A stretch of DNA of 64,000 nucleotides from contig CAJNDS010002130.1 of the NCBI GenBank assembly GCA_905221605.1, positions 263,001-327,000 of the forward strand, given 5' to 3'. Under the pieces are notes generated by a model that was not told the origin of the DNA, searched no databases, and was given only the letters and a program-made list of their open reading frames with translations. The translations under genes were made by a program, and so were the position numbers. Positions 20,158 through 29,091 of the stretch are shown here, piece by piece. Source of the stretch: Symbiodinium natans. Lineage: Eukaryota; Sar; Dinophyceae; Suessiales; Symbiodiniaceae. Each line of letters starts with the position of its first letter. Within the stretch, counting starts at the first letter, position 1.

Positions 20158-23100
20158 ATGTCCAAAGCCGTTAAGCGTAATACGGAAGCACTACAAACAT
20201 TTTATAACAACAGAAGAAACCGCATCAGCCAAGCCACCAGAACAAAAGTTCAAAATATAATTAACTTATATTCAGATCGTAAGATCGCCCACTTCACCAC
20301 AGCAGACAATTTAATCAGGAAACTCACCACCGCAAAAACAGACAAAGAAAAAACTAAAGCAGAAAAAGAATACAACAAGATTTATGACAAGCACAAGGAT
20401 AAAGAACAATTAGGTCAGAGAATGGCACAAGCAAAAGAAGACAACAAACGAACGGGAAGAACCAACCCGAGAAAACCAAGAAAATATTCAATCAATGTTC
20501 ATTTATATAGGCTTAAGACAGAAGCAGACAAAGGTGTATTAAAAACGTCTTTTAGAGACAGTAGGGGTAGGGAATATGTCCCAGTATACATGAACCCTTT
20601 AACTGCTCATGTGCATACAACACAGTGGGTAGAAAAATTAGCGGGGAGACGCATATTCAAATATGAGAAAGCCGATTCTAAGACGTTCTATAGGCTCAAG
20701 TTGTTATTAGTGACAGATGACAGTTTTAAAGCCGAAGTTGGTTACGCAGAAGGTTACATTGACTGTATTAAAGTTAATTATGCCGAAAGGGTAGATAACG
20801 CCGATGCTTTCAAGCCACAAGACGAAGATCTAACAAACACTGTGAATGTCAGTATGTATCACAGATATGAGACCTTTAAGGAAGCCATTAAAGTAGAACA
20901 TTATGTTAGGAACGAGTGTTGGTTTAACACCTTGACCGATTATTATAAGGATACCCTTATGGGAGATAACAAGCGAGAGAAGAACAAACTCACAAAAGAA
21001 GCCATCCTAAAAATCATGAATAAGACGGAAGGAGATTTTAAAACAAAAGGGGCATCCATAACAGATATGGCGAAGGTGTTTGAACATTTTAACTTGCAAG
21101 TCAGAATATATGATGTCTTTGATACTCTCATTTATAAGCGCGACCCAATAAAGAGAAATCATCACATCCCAACCTTATACGCTATAGTGAAGAACAATCA
21201 CATCTACACGGCAAGTGATAATGTGAATGTGTTGAAGCAGATGATACCAAAAAGCAGTAATTATGATATATCTGTTAAGGCATCTTCAGATTATCACATT
21301 AACGAGAAGGAAGAGCCGGTGGAATGTAAAATGATCACATCCCTAGACGACATCAGGAAGTATACCGAGCACAGCGAATATACATTGGTATATAATGGCT
21401 ACGAACTGTCTCATCTCTTTTATCTTAGCAAACAGGCAGGGTATGAGCCACAGGTTAGGTTTAGCGCAGGGTTCGTATCTGAACTTAACTTCAAGTTTAA
21501 GATCAAGATAAACAACAAGAGCTACAAAGAGATTAAATACAAGGTTAAGGCCCAGAACTTAGTGAATAATTCTATAGATGGTTCCATCTGCGTGAGAACG
21601 GAGCAGATCTACAACAAGATGTCTAAAGCGATGTTTAATTTTAACACTGCCCTCTTCAAGCCGACCCACAAGTCATATTACAACGAAGTAGATGTTGAGA
21701 TTTTCAAGGAGTGTCGCACCATCCCCCCAACGGGTGAAATAAATAAACATTATTATTTATATAACCCTAAGACAGACAAAGACGACAAATACTATTATAC
21801 CCCAGAAGTGACTACAGAGATAGATGTAAGAAAAGCTTACACGTCTGCGTTTAACAAGATCGCCGAGATACCGGTATTCACTCAGTTTGATATATGGAAG
21901 CCCTTCAGTGGCACAGTGACAGATTTTCACGATCTCACTCTCTACTTGGTCAAGCCCACCAAGCGGAGTTTATTTTTCAATAAAGCCTACACTTTAGTAT
22001 ATGGTATGTTTTTAAAGCACTTCGTGAAGCAATGTAAGATTCTTTATTATAAGCAACCATCCAGAGTATACAAGGTGGATTATAGGAAGATCACAGCGGA
22101 ATTATGGAAGACGGACATCTCTGACAAACCAGCCGAAGACATCAGAATAAAGAAATTGATAGCTAATGTTAACTTCGGGCTACTTGAGAAGAACACGAAT
22201 AAAGCCCATAAAAGTTATGCCTTTGATACTCTAAAGGAAGCCTTATATTATCAAAACAAGATCGGAGGAAAGATTAACAGAATCTCGGGTATGTATGTTG
22301 ATGAGATTGAGCTACCTAACGGCGAGACAGACTTCATAGAAAAAGAGATGGACAGAAAATATTATTGCTTAACAGTGACCGATAAAGCCACCCTACGAAA
22401 CGGATTCATATACATCAAAGAATTATTATTACAACATCATAACTTTAAAATGCACACCGACTACACCAAGCTAACAGAAAATCATATAGGAGTATGGAGT
22501 GTTAAAACAGATGCCTTCGTCATTAGGAAGGAGCATTTAAGACAAGCCAAGAACCTAATAGAGTTCTCAGATCGTATCGGCGGGTGGAGACACGAGAAGA
22601 GTAAAAACATAGCAGAACCCACAGAGCAGTGGGCACCAAAAAAGAACGAACTGAACCCAATACCCATATTTAACAACGAGACCCGACCCATAGAAAACGA
22701 GTGGGACACGGAAAGCATAGCGAAAGATATCGTAACACATAATCCTATGATGATCCGATCTAAATACGCGGGTGGTGGCAAGTCGCATATAGCAAAGCAT
22801 TTCAGCAAGTTAGGCTATAAAACTCTGTTCGTAGTGCCCCAGAACAGTTTAGCGCAGAATATAGACGACACGATAGTAGGCGGATGCCTCGATGCGGTCA
22901 CTACCAATAAGTTTTTCGCCATTCCTGTTGGCGATGGGGAGAAGCTCCCCGAGTTTGACCATAGCAGTTATAACTGTGTTGTCTTTGATGAGATCTATAT
23001 GAATGGCACACATATATTAAATAGAATCAGAGAGTTTGTTAAACGAAACCCGAATAAAATCATAATCGGAGCGGGTGATGTCAAACAGCTACCGCCAATT

Positions 23101-24057
23101 GAAGACCTAACTAATACAAGGAAGCCGGATGAATACGCAGACGAATGTATTGATCAGATCTTCAAATATAATGTTATGCTTACCATATGTAAGAGATTAG
23201 GACCACAAGGAGATCCAACAGCAGAAGCCAACAGAAAAATATTAGATATGATGTATGATGATATGTGGCTTCATAAGTTATCTTTATCCGACTTTGTTCA
23301 CAAGTACTTTAATACAACCGGTGATATGACAGAATCACAGAAGAACATAGCCTATACGAATATGAGGTGCTTAACGGTGTCTAATGCAATCCGAAAGAGT
23401 TTAGGTAAAACCGATAAGTATGAGGTGGATGAGATCTTAATCTGCAGATTATACAAGAAAACGAACAATGTCAAGTTCAATGTTAATTACAGGTTTAGGA
23501 TCGTAAGCATATCCAAGAACATAATTAAATTAGAGAATGTCAAGTCCAAACAGCAGTATATAACGGACATAGCCACCTTGGATAAACATTTCAGATACTA
23601 TTGCACCACTTGCCATTCCGCGCAGGGGGCTTCAATTGATGGCAAGATCGTTATACACGAGTGGGAGAAGTCGCATTTAGTAACTCGTGAGTGGTTGTGG
23701 TGCGCCTTGACCAGAAGCACCGATTTTAATAATGTCTTGTTCTATGAGAGTGCCGAAGCAGAGAATGAACTGAACGAAACCACCTTGCATAAATATTGGC
23801 TTAACAAGATAAACGCCTATAAGATACAAGATCAGAAAGCGAATAGAGAAATAAACGACAGCAAGTATGTTAATCCAAGTTGGTTTATGAAGAGAGTCTA
23901 CAGTCATTGTAACAACTGCGGGTGTAACTTTGAATTTGAATTTAAGAACGGCTTCTTAACGAGTAATATGACAGCCCAGAGGCTAGATAACAGCATCGCG
24001 CACGAAAGCGATAACTGTGAAGCTTGGTGTAAGCTTTGTAATTGCAGTGCGAAATAA
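20158..24057 (+). CDS. Family-B DNA polymerase fused to SF1 helicase, 1,299 aa
   Basis: The viral replicase. Residues 1-240 are a basic N-terminal region. About 250-350 is a domain seen in related viral and mobile-element polymerases (NECWFNTLTDYY; RNHHIPTLYAIVKNNHIY). Polymerase motifs follow: A, EIDVRKAYTSAF (D556); B, KKLIANVNFGLLEK (K665-K678); C, SVKTDAF (D785), where Lys783 replaces the first Asp of the usual DTD. I see no clear 3'-5' exonuclease motifs. An SF1 helicase of Pif1/RecD kind follows: Walker A AGGGKS (~871-876), Walker B VVFDE (~941-945), GDVKQLPP (~973-980), HSAQGAS (~1153) and ALTRS (~1183). The last 40 residues are a Cys-rich zinc-binding tail. Protein priming is inferred from the group. 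One uninterrupted frame joins both enzymes. Confidence 0.85.
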   Translation: MSKAVKRNTEALQTFYNNRRNRISQATRTKVQNIINLYSDRKIAHFTTADNLIRKLTTAKTDKEKTKAEKEYNKIYDKHKDKEQLGQRMAQAKEDNKRTGRTNPRKPRKYSINVHLYRLKTEADKGVLKTSFRDSRGREYVPVYMNPLTAHVHTTQWVEKLAGRRIFKYEKADSKTFYRLKLLLVTDDSFKAEVGYAEGYIDCIKVNYAERVDNADAFKPQDEDLTNTVNVSMYHRYETFKEAIKVEHYVRNECWFNTLTDYYKDTLMGDNKREKNKLTKEAILKIMNKTEGDFKTKGASITDMAKVFEHFNLQVRIYDVFDTLIYKRDPIKRNHHIPTLYAIVKNNHIYTASDNVNVLKQMIPKSSNYDISVKASSDYHINEKEEPVECKMITSLDDIRKYTEHSEYTLVYNGYELSHLFYLSKQAGYEPQVRFSAGFVSELNFKFKIKINNKSYKEIKYKVKAQNLVNNSIDGSICVRTEQIYNKMSKAMFNFNTALFKPTHKSYYNEVDVEIFKECRTIPPTGEINKHYYLYNPKTDKDDKYYYTPEVTTEIDVRKAYTSAFNKIAEIPVFTQFDIWKPFSGTVTDFHDLTLYLVKPTKRSLFFNKAYTLVYGMFLKHFVKQCKILYYKQPSRVYKVDYRKITAELWKTDISDKPAEDIRIKKLIANVNFGLLEKNTNKAHKSYAFDTLKEALYYQNKIGGKINRISGMYVDEIELPNGETDFIEKEMDRKYYCLTVTDKATLRNGFIYIKELLLQHHNFKMHTDYTKLTENHIGVWSVKTDAFVIRKEHLRQAKNLIEFSDRIGGWRHEKSKNIAEPTEQWAPKKNELNPIPIFNNETRPIENEWDTESIAKDIVTHNPMMIRSKYAGGGKSHIAKHFSKLGYKTLFVVPQNSLAQNIDDTIVGGCLDAVTTNKFFAIPVGDGEKLPEFDHSSYNCVVFDEIYMNGTHILNRIREFVKRNPNKIIIGAGDVKQLPPIEDLTNTRKPDEYADECIDQIFKYNVMLTICKRLGPQGDPTAEANRKILDMMYDDMWLHKLSLSDFVHKYFNTTGDMTESQKNIAYTNMRCLTVSNAIRKSLGKTDKYEVDEILICRLYKKTNNVKFNVNYRFRIVSISKNIIKLENVKSKQQYITDIATLDKHFRYYCTTCHSAQGASIDGKIVIHEWEKSHLVTREWLWCALTRSTDFNNVLFYESAEAENELNETTLHKYWLNKINAYKIQDQKANREINDSKYVNPSWFMKRVYSHCNNCGCNFEFEFKNGFLTSNMTAQRLDNSIAHESDNCEAWCKLCNCSAK

Positions 24058-24096
24058 TTATCAAAATAGTTCTTAATAATTATTTCATTTTTATGT

Positions 24097-24789
24097 TCAA
24101 GTTTGGGAACTTTTTATTAAATTATCCACAATATTCTTTTGATGTTGATTTGATTTATGGTGTCTCTTCAAACCGTCTTTTCTAAGGACCATACCACACT
24201 CACATGTAATCGGTTCTCTTTTCTTTTCGCGTATCTTTTCTTTGTTTTCTTCTCTATAAACCCGTGATTTTTGCAACACTGTAGCTTTGTTGTTGTCATA
24301 GTATTTCTTGCTTTTGCTGTTAAGTTCCTCTCTATTCGTGTTGCGATAGTCCATTTTCTTTTCGCTTAGAATTTCCTTATTGTTTTCTCTGTATGTTTTA
24401 CTTTGTTCTGCAATGTAATCTTTATTGTTGTCTCTGTATATTTGTTGTTGAAGTTTGACATATTCATAGTTGTCTTCCTTGTATTCAGCTTGGGTTCGTC
24501 CAGAAACTTTTTCATTCAATGTTCCAAGTTGTCGGATGTATTCACCTTCTCGTTTGTTTAATTCTTCTTTGGAGGTGCAAGGGTAGTGTTCGATTAGTTC
24601 AATGTAGAACTTTTCACTGCCTAATTTTTCCATTTCTTGATAAAGTTTCATTCTTGCATATTTTGTATCAGCAAAATTGAATTTATGCTTGTAAAAGCGC
24701 TTACTTAAAGGTTGTGTAGTGCTTCCTATATATACTTCATCGTTTTCAGAGTTTCTAATACAATAGATTTTTCCATTTTTATATTCCAT
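24097..24789 (-). CDS. GIY-YIG nuclease with C-terminal zinc finger
   Basis: 230 aa. The N-terminus shows the GIY-YIG fold: GKIYCIRNSENDEVYIGST (the GIY and YIG strands), a basic helix with KRFYKHK, and the Glu-bearing KREGEYIRQLG. Several repeats of the Y-R-x-x-N-K-E type (YRDNNKDYI, YRENNKEIL, YREENKEKI) form a DNA-binding linker, as in homing nucleases. A CECGM...HHKSNQH zinc finger closes the protein. It is convergent with the polymerase gene, 39 bp apart. Such genes are common in giant viruses, virophages and PLVs as mobile or recombination nucleases. Confidence 0.88.
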   Translation of the reverse strand: MEYKNGKIYCIRNSENDEVYIGSTTQPLSKRFYKHKFNFADTKYARMKLYQEMEKLGSEKFYIELIEHYPCTSKEELNKREGEYIRQLGTLNEKVSGRTQAEYKEDNYEYVKLQQQIYRDNNKDYIAEQSKTYRENNKEILSEKKMDYRNTNREELNSKSKKYYDNNKATVLQKSRVYREENKEKIREKKREPITCECGMVLRKDGLKRHHKSNQHQKNIVDNLIKSSQT

Positions 24790-24822
24790 TTTTGACTATA
24801 ATATTCTTAAATGTGCTACTCT

Positions 24823-25119
24823 TTAAACCTTTAACTTCACATCTAAATTCGGAAACTTCTTATTAACATGTGCGACAGCCTCCCTTAATGTAGGCTTCGA
24901 CCAGAGAAGCCAACGAGAATAAAATCCGGCAGTCGTATGATCCTTCCAGTCTTGATTAGGCTTGTGTCTTGCTATATAATTCTTTTTACGATCTTCATCT
25001 TTATGCTTGGTAAAATCGGAATAGCCAGTAGCCCCAAAGGCAACTGTCTTCTTATTGTCTATTACTGCTTCGTACTTTTTGTCTTTTTTGTTTGATGGTT
25101 GAATAACTATACTGACCAT
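24823..25119 (-). CDS. Small conserved viral protein (DUF5754-like)
   Basis: 98 aa, starting MVSIVIQPSNKKDKKYEA. The core VAFGATGYSDFTKHKDEDRK and the following W-rich part (TTAGFYSRWLLWSKPTLREA) resemble a family common in virophages, phycodnaviruses and other large DNA viruses, which I believe is DUF5754. Function unknown. It lies in a minus-strand run with the putative minor virion proteins, with short spacers. Confidence 0.72.
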   Translation of the reverse strand: MVSIVIQPSNKKDKKYEAVIDNKKTVAFGATGYSDFTKHKDEDRKKNYIARHKPNQDWKDHTTAGFYSRWLLWSKPTLREAVAHVNKKFPNLDVKLKV

Positions 25120-25136
25120 TAACTTTATTTAGATAA

Positions 25137-26396
25137 TTATCTGTTAAAAACGGTTTCCTTATATAGTTGTTGTAATCCCTTAAGTGCTTCTTTCTTCCCA
25201 GCAGGAATACCAGCAGATGAAACCCACTTATTATAGAGGCTTCGGTATTTTCTGTAAGTGGTGGTATTTATCGCGTTTTTGTTGTTTGCGTCCTCAAACG
25301 TTTCTCGTAGTTTTTGAATGCCTATTCTACTCGGGTTTATCATTGGTCTCATGTTGAGTTCTTCTTGTGGTGTGTCTGTATCTTCTCTAGAGCTTTCTTT
25401 TAGGTTTGTCTTTTTGGTAAGTCTCGTTCGTGGCTTTCTTTGCGTTTGTTCTTCTTGCCCCGCTTGTCTTGCAGAACCTCGCGGGAATTGAAAATTTCCA
25501 CTTGATGAAGATGACGATGAACCACCCTGTTGAAAATTAGGCTGTGGTGCTGGTAGTGCTGGTTGCTGAACCGCAGGAGGCAACGGTTGTTGCGTGGCAC
25601 CTACATTAGGTTGATGAGGCTGTAAAATAATGGACGGCGGTTGTTGCGATATATTGGGGATTGTCATCCTCGGGTTTCTGGGTGGTGTTCGGGGCGCTTC
25701 TAAATCAAGCAGGGGGCGGGGTTGTGGTAAAAGTCTTCTCATAACTGCGTCACCTAAACCACTCAAAACTGGTTCCGCAAGTCCACCAACTACAGATGTT
25801 GTTAGATCATGACCCGCGGCTAGACCACCTGCGATATTTCTTCCTACTCTCATTGTTCCGCGCCCGATTGTTCTTAATATACCTTCCCCTTGCTGTTGTT
25901 CTTGTTCTACTTGTTGTTGGTGCGCTTGGGCTATTGCTTGTTGGTTTGCTTGTTGTGTTTCTCCTGCTCTTTGTAGAACTCCCTCCAATTGTGCTCGTGT
26001 AAAACTTGTATCTTCGTCTGTGTCAAAAAATTCATCATTACCGTATTGCCCCACAGGTTCATCGCTTCTGATATTGAACATCTGAGGTCGTGTAGGCGAA
26101 TCCGCCCGTGCACTTGCTCCAGCATCCCACAAAGCCCTATGAGTAAGATCATTATCTGTTGCATACTCTCTTAACATCTGATCTCTTACTATCCTTTCAT
26201 TGATTCTTCTCTGTTCTACCTTCAATCTGTCTAAATGATCTTTACCATCAAAATAAGAACCTTTATTACTCGCCTTATAAAATACTGCGTCTCTGTTAGG
26301 AAACGGTTTTAATGCTTCTTCGTTATCATTGACAAGTTCTAGGATGTCTTCGTATCTAGATCTTCTGTGAAATTGTATTTGCGATTTGGATACCAT
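25137..26396 (-). CDS. Putative minor virion protein, Gln/Pro-rich, 419 aa
   Basis: Not recognised by family. An N-terminal helical, charged region (1-130) is followed by a Gln run (QQANQQAIAQAHQQQ, ~145-165). Next comes a Gly-rich amphipathic stretch, ILRTIGRGTMRVGRNIAGGL, continuing to LSGLGDAVMRRLL (~173-222). A Pro/Gln-rich linker has a run of Ser, and the tail is basic. An amphipathic Gly-rich segment between disordered parts recalls the membrane-active or cement proteins of adenovirus-like virions, but this is inference only. It lies in the same strand block as the penton gene. Confidence 0.65.
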   Translation of the reverse strand: MVSKSQIQFHRRSRYEDILELVNDNEEALKPFPNRDAVFYKASNKGSYFDGKDHLDRLKVEQRRINERIVRDQMLREYATDNDLTHRALWDAGASARADSPTRPQMFNIRSDEPVGQYGNDEFFDTDEDTSFTRAQLEGVLQRAGETQQANQQAIAQAHQQQVEQEQQQGEGILRTIGRGTMRVGRNIAGGLAAGHDLTTSVVGGLAEPVLSGLGDAVMRRLLPQPRPLLDLEAPRTPPRNPRMTIPNISQQPPSIILQPHQPNVGATQQPLPPAVQQPALPAPQPNFQQGGSSSSSSSGNFQFPRGSARQAGQEEQTQRKPRTRLTKKTNLKESSREDTDTPQEELNMRPMINPSRIGIQKLRETFEDANNKNAINTTTYRKYRSLYNKWVSSAGIPAGKKEALKGLQQLYKETVFNR

Positions 26397-26429
26397 TATA
26401 TTTTATATTCTTATATAGAAAATTACATT

Positions 26430-26771
26430 TTAGAAAATTCTTTCACTTAGTGTTTCAAGAGTTTTTATTCTGTTCTGTAAGTGTTCTATGGATGTTTCAG
26501 GTATTCTAGGATTATGCATTTCTGATCTTAATCTGTCAATCTCCATTGTGTAGTTATCTTTCATTTGTCCTTCTAGTAGTCTGCGTTTCAGTGCTAGATT
26601 TGCAACTCTTGCTTCTCGTGCATCCATTTCCTTTTTTAAGTTCAACAAGTAGTCAATATTAGGCTTATGAAAATTTAACTCTGACGCTTCATTTACCACA
26701 GGATTGTCCAAGGACTTTTTCTTTTTCTGCTTTGCTTGTTGTCTAAACTTGTATTTATTATATAAAACCAT
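26430..26771 (-). CDS. Small coiled-coil protein, unknown
   Basis: 113 aa. A Lys-rich start (KFRQQAKQKKKKS) is followed by a long predicted helix, LLNLKKEMDAREARVANLAL through IEHLQNRIKTLETLSERI, with heptad-like Leu/Ile spacing. It is probably a virion or scaffold component, judging only by its place between the 419-aa gene and the zinc-binding protein. Confidence 0.6.
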   Translation of the reverse strand: MVLYNKYKFRQQAKQKKKKSLDNPVVNEASELNFHKPNIDYLLNLKKEMDAREARVANLALKRRLLEGQMKDNYTMEIDRLRSEMHNPRIPETSIEHLQNRIKTLETLSERIF

Positions 26772-26784
26772 TGCTATATATTAA

Positions 26785-27306
26785 TTACCTATATTTTTTA
26801 CAACGAGATTTGAACATTGCCTGACACATACTGTTGGCTTTCTCTTGTTTCCTTCTCATCATTTCTTGGTTCATCGTTCGCAATTGCAACTGAATGAGTT
26901 GTGCTTGGGTCAGATTGTCGTAAGGTTGCATATTTGGAGGGGGAGGCGGTGGCATAGCCTTAGAAACTGGGGGCGGTGCCTTTATTATTGGAACATTTCT
27001 AGTTTCTTCATTGTTTTCTACACTTAATGGTTTTACCTTCACGTTTGGCTTCACATTGTTTTTTCTAACGGGCTTAGACATTATGTCACTCGGCTTACCT
27101 TCGCACTTGTCGGGATGGGAATACCTTAGAGTTTTCATATTCATCGGTTTCTTACAATCTCCGCACTCTGTCATTTGCTTCGCCACTTCCGTGATCTTTA
27201 CTCTTGACGGTTTAGTCTCTGCTGTTACTTCTTCTTGGGGTTCTTTAGGCTCTTCTGGTTTAGGCGTTTCATCAACGGGTCCCATTTCAGAGGTTTCTTC
27301 ACTCAT
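26785..27306 (-). CDS. Zinc-binding Pro-rich virion-associated protein, unknown
   Basis: 173 aa. An acidic, Pro-rich start leads to a treble-cleft-like motif, CGDCKKPMNMKTLRYSHPDK followed by Cys (two CxxC cysteines, then H and C). This motif recurs in many PLV and giant virus proteins of unknown function. A linker with PPPPPP and a Gln/Met-rich helix (LIQLQLRTMNQEMMRRKQEK) follow. It starts 30 bp after the penton gene ends, on the same strand. Confidence 0.62.
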   Translation of the reverse strand: MSEETSEMGPVDETPKPEEPKEPQEEVTAETKPSRVKITEVAKQMTECGDCKKPMNMKTLRYSHPDKCEGKPSDIMSKPVRKNNVKPNVKVKPLSVENNEETRNVPIIKAPPPVSKAMPPPPPPNMQPYDNLTQAQLIQLQLRTMNQEMMRRKQEKANSMCQAMFKSRCKKYR

Positions 27307-27337
27307 ATATATTATTCTATATATTTTCTATTCGTTT

Positions 27338-28207
27338 TCAATCCATATCTTTATTATGAAAGAGGAGGCTAAAAGTAACATTTATATTATTTAAGTCTAT
27401 AACGTTACCCGCCCCATCCATTATTCTAAAGGTTAACCTTTTAATATTTCTTTTAGACACATTTATATAATCATAATCTGTTATTCCATAGCTGTCACTG
27501 ATAATACCCGCAAAGGGAGCATTGACCGGCACCTTCTTTATTATTGCATTTGAGAAAGCAGAAGGACTATGAAAATTATTATTAGATAATTCGGGACAGG
27601 AAATATAAACGTCAGGATAATTGATCAAGTTAATGAACCCGGTCGTCCAAGGCGATGATGAAGTGAAGGCATCGCCAACAGGTGTCATGAAACCCAATAC
27701 AGTATTAATGGAACTTAGATTGTTAAGATCTACAGAATTAGAGAAAGAACCAACAAAAGTAGGAACATCCGCATCAGTCAAGGGTATGAAGACGACTTCA
27801 CTATAATTAGACGATACGATAATTTTATTTGTTAAAGTGTCGTATGTAACAGAATATGAGTCGGTTCTTCCCCCGCTGTCAAAGAATGTGTTTAACTGTG
27901 TTTGTATTGCAGATGCTAGATCTGGGGCGGTGTAGTTTCCCACGGGTATTTCAATTCTTCTGTATGTTATGCCTTGAGGCGTAGCGGGTGGCAATATCTG
28001 GTGTCTAAAGTATAGGTTCTGATTGTTTGTATTGATTGAATACCAAGCATTGGGGATAGCCACCTCATGCACTTGCATAATGGTGTTGTCGGGTATTTCA
28101 AAGGTGTCCTGCAACTCTATTTTAACGTCAGAAGATGATTTACTATCAGACACTCTGTATTGAGAATTCACATAGACTTTCTTATAAGTTAAGGGTCTAA
28201 AGCTCAT
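27338..28207 (-). CDS. Minor capsid (penton-like) protein
   Basis: 289 aa, all-beta in appearance. The start SFRPLTYKKVYVNSQYRVSD and the motif VHEVAIPNAWYSINTNNQNL match what I know of the single jelly-roll minor capsid proteins of PLVs and Polintons, which sit at the five-fold vertices. The repeated strand-turn pattern (VSVTYDTLTNKIIV-like) and lack of long helices fit. It is divergent from the lipase gene. The MCP lies nearby on the other strand, as is common. The assignment is from pattern and context, not from a search. Confidence 0.75.
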   Translation of the reverse strand: MSFRPLTYKKVYVNSQYRVSDSKSSSDVKIELQDTFEIPDNTIMQVHEVAIPNAWYSINTNNQNLYFRHQILPPATPQGITYRRIEIPVGNYTAPDLASAIQTQLNTFFDSGGRTDSYSVTYDTLTNKIIVSSNYSEVVFIPLTDADVPTFVGSFSNSVDLNNLSSINTVLGFMTPVGDAFTSSSPWTTGFINLINYPDVYISCPELSNNNFHSPSAFSNAIIKKVPVNAPFAGIISDSYGITDYDYINVSKRNIKRLTFRIMDGAGNVIDLNNINVTFSLLFHNKDMD

Positions 28208-28245
28208 ATAAATTAGCTGACAAAATTATATCATTTATTAATATA

Positions 28246-28792
28246 ATGACGAGAATTCAGTCACAGTTAGATACAATGCTAAAGTCCAACGGGAAAATAT
28301 CTAACACGCAAGGAATTAAGATGGCTTATGATCGTGATAATAAAATTTTTGTTAGAGATAACAAGATGTATATAGGAGGAACAACGAGTTTCACCAACTG
28401 GCTGGAAAATTTTACTAAATTACCCTTTGGTGTTTTGGGCGGAGTCCGTGATATGGAACGCTACATAGAAGCAGAACGAATATTAAAAGATAACCCACAA
28501 ATATCAGAATTGGTCGGGCACAGTCAAGCGGGAGTGGTGGCGCTACAATTGGCGAAAGATTTTCCTGATAGAAACTTGAGCACCAAAACTTACAACAGTC
28601 CCGTTTTTTCATTAGGCTTTGATCAACCGTCTGAACAACACAAGAGGTTCAGAAAAGTGGGCGATGTTGTATCGGCCTTTGATGGGTCAGCGATTTAATT
28701 ACAATACGGATACTTTGAACCCATTAAAGAATCACGACATATCTTCACTAGACAATATAGATGAAAGTATTCCAGAAAGGACTTTGTTTTAA
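28246..28792 (+). CDS. Lipase-like alpha/beta hydrolase, frameshifted near the C-terminus
   Basis: The first frame (28,246-28,698, 150 aa) contains the nucleophile elbow GHSQAG with Ser93, preceded by a lid-like region, and a GDVVSA segment with candidate catalytic Asp140. It stops at 28,698. From about 28,685 a second frame one base away continues to a stop at 28,792 and contains NHD (28,730-28,738), a good candidate for the third catalytic residue, His. So an extra base near 28,690 appears to separate Ser/Asp from His. Class-3-type lipases are carried by several PLVs and may help entry or release. If the break is real the protein is probably inactive. Confidence 0.75.
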
Positions 28793-28811
28793 TAATCTCT
28801 ACAATTATAAT

Positions 28812-29078
28812 ATGATGTTTAATAAACCTAAACATATAAAAGAACCACATAGAGTTGGGAAGCCGTCGGAAAGCCTACGGTTCAAGAACAACTTAAACAA
28901 AAAGATCAATAATTCTGCTTATGAGAGTATCCGTAGTATAATAGAAGAAGGCGACGGGGGAATTAATTTCCCCTCAATGCGAAGCAGTGTCAATGTAGTG
29001 TCACAACCTCAGTTAGAGAAACAGAATAATGATCATTTTAAAAGCCACAAAAAATATAATAATAAAAAATCTAAATAA
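28812..29078 (+). CDS. Small basic protein upstream of the MCP, unknown
   Basis: 88 aa when started at the ATG pair at 28,812 (MMFNKPKHIKEPHRVGKPSE). The frame is open further upstream, but that would overlap the lipase tail. It is Lys/Asn-rich with no recognised motif, and it ends 13 bp before the MCP start. It may be a small virion protein. Confidence 0.55.
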   Translation: MMFNKPKHIKEPHRVGKPSESLRFKNNLNKKINNSAYESIRSIIEEGDGGINFPSMRSSVNVVSQPQLEKQNNDHFKSHKKYNNKKSK

Positions 29079-29091
29079 AGTATATATAATT

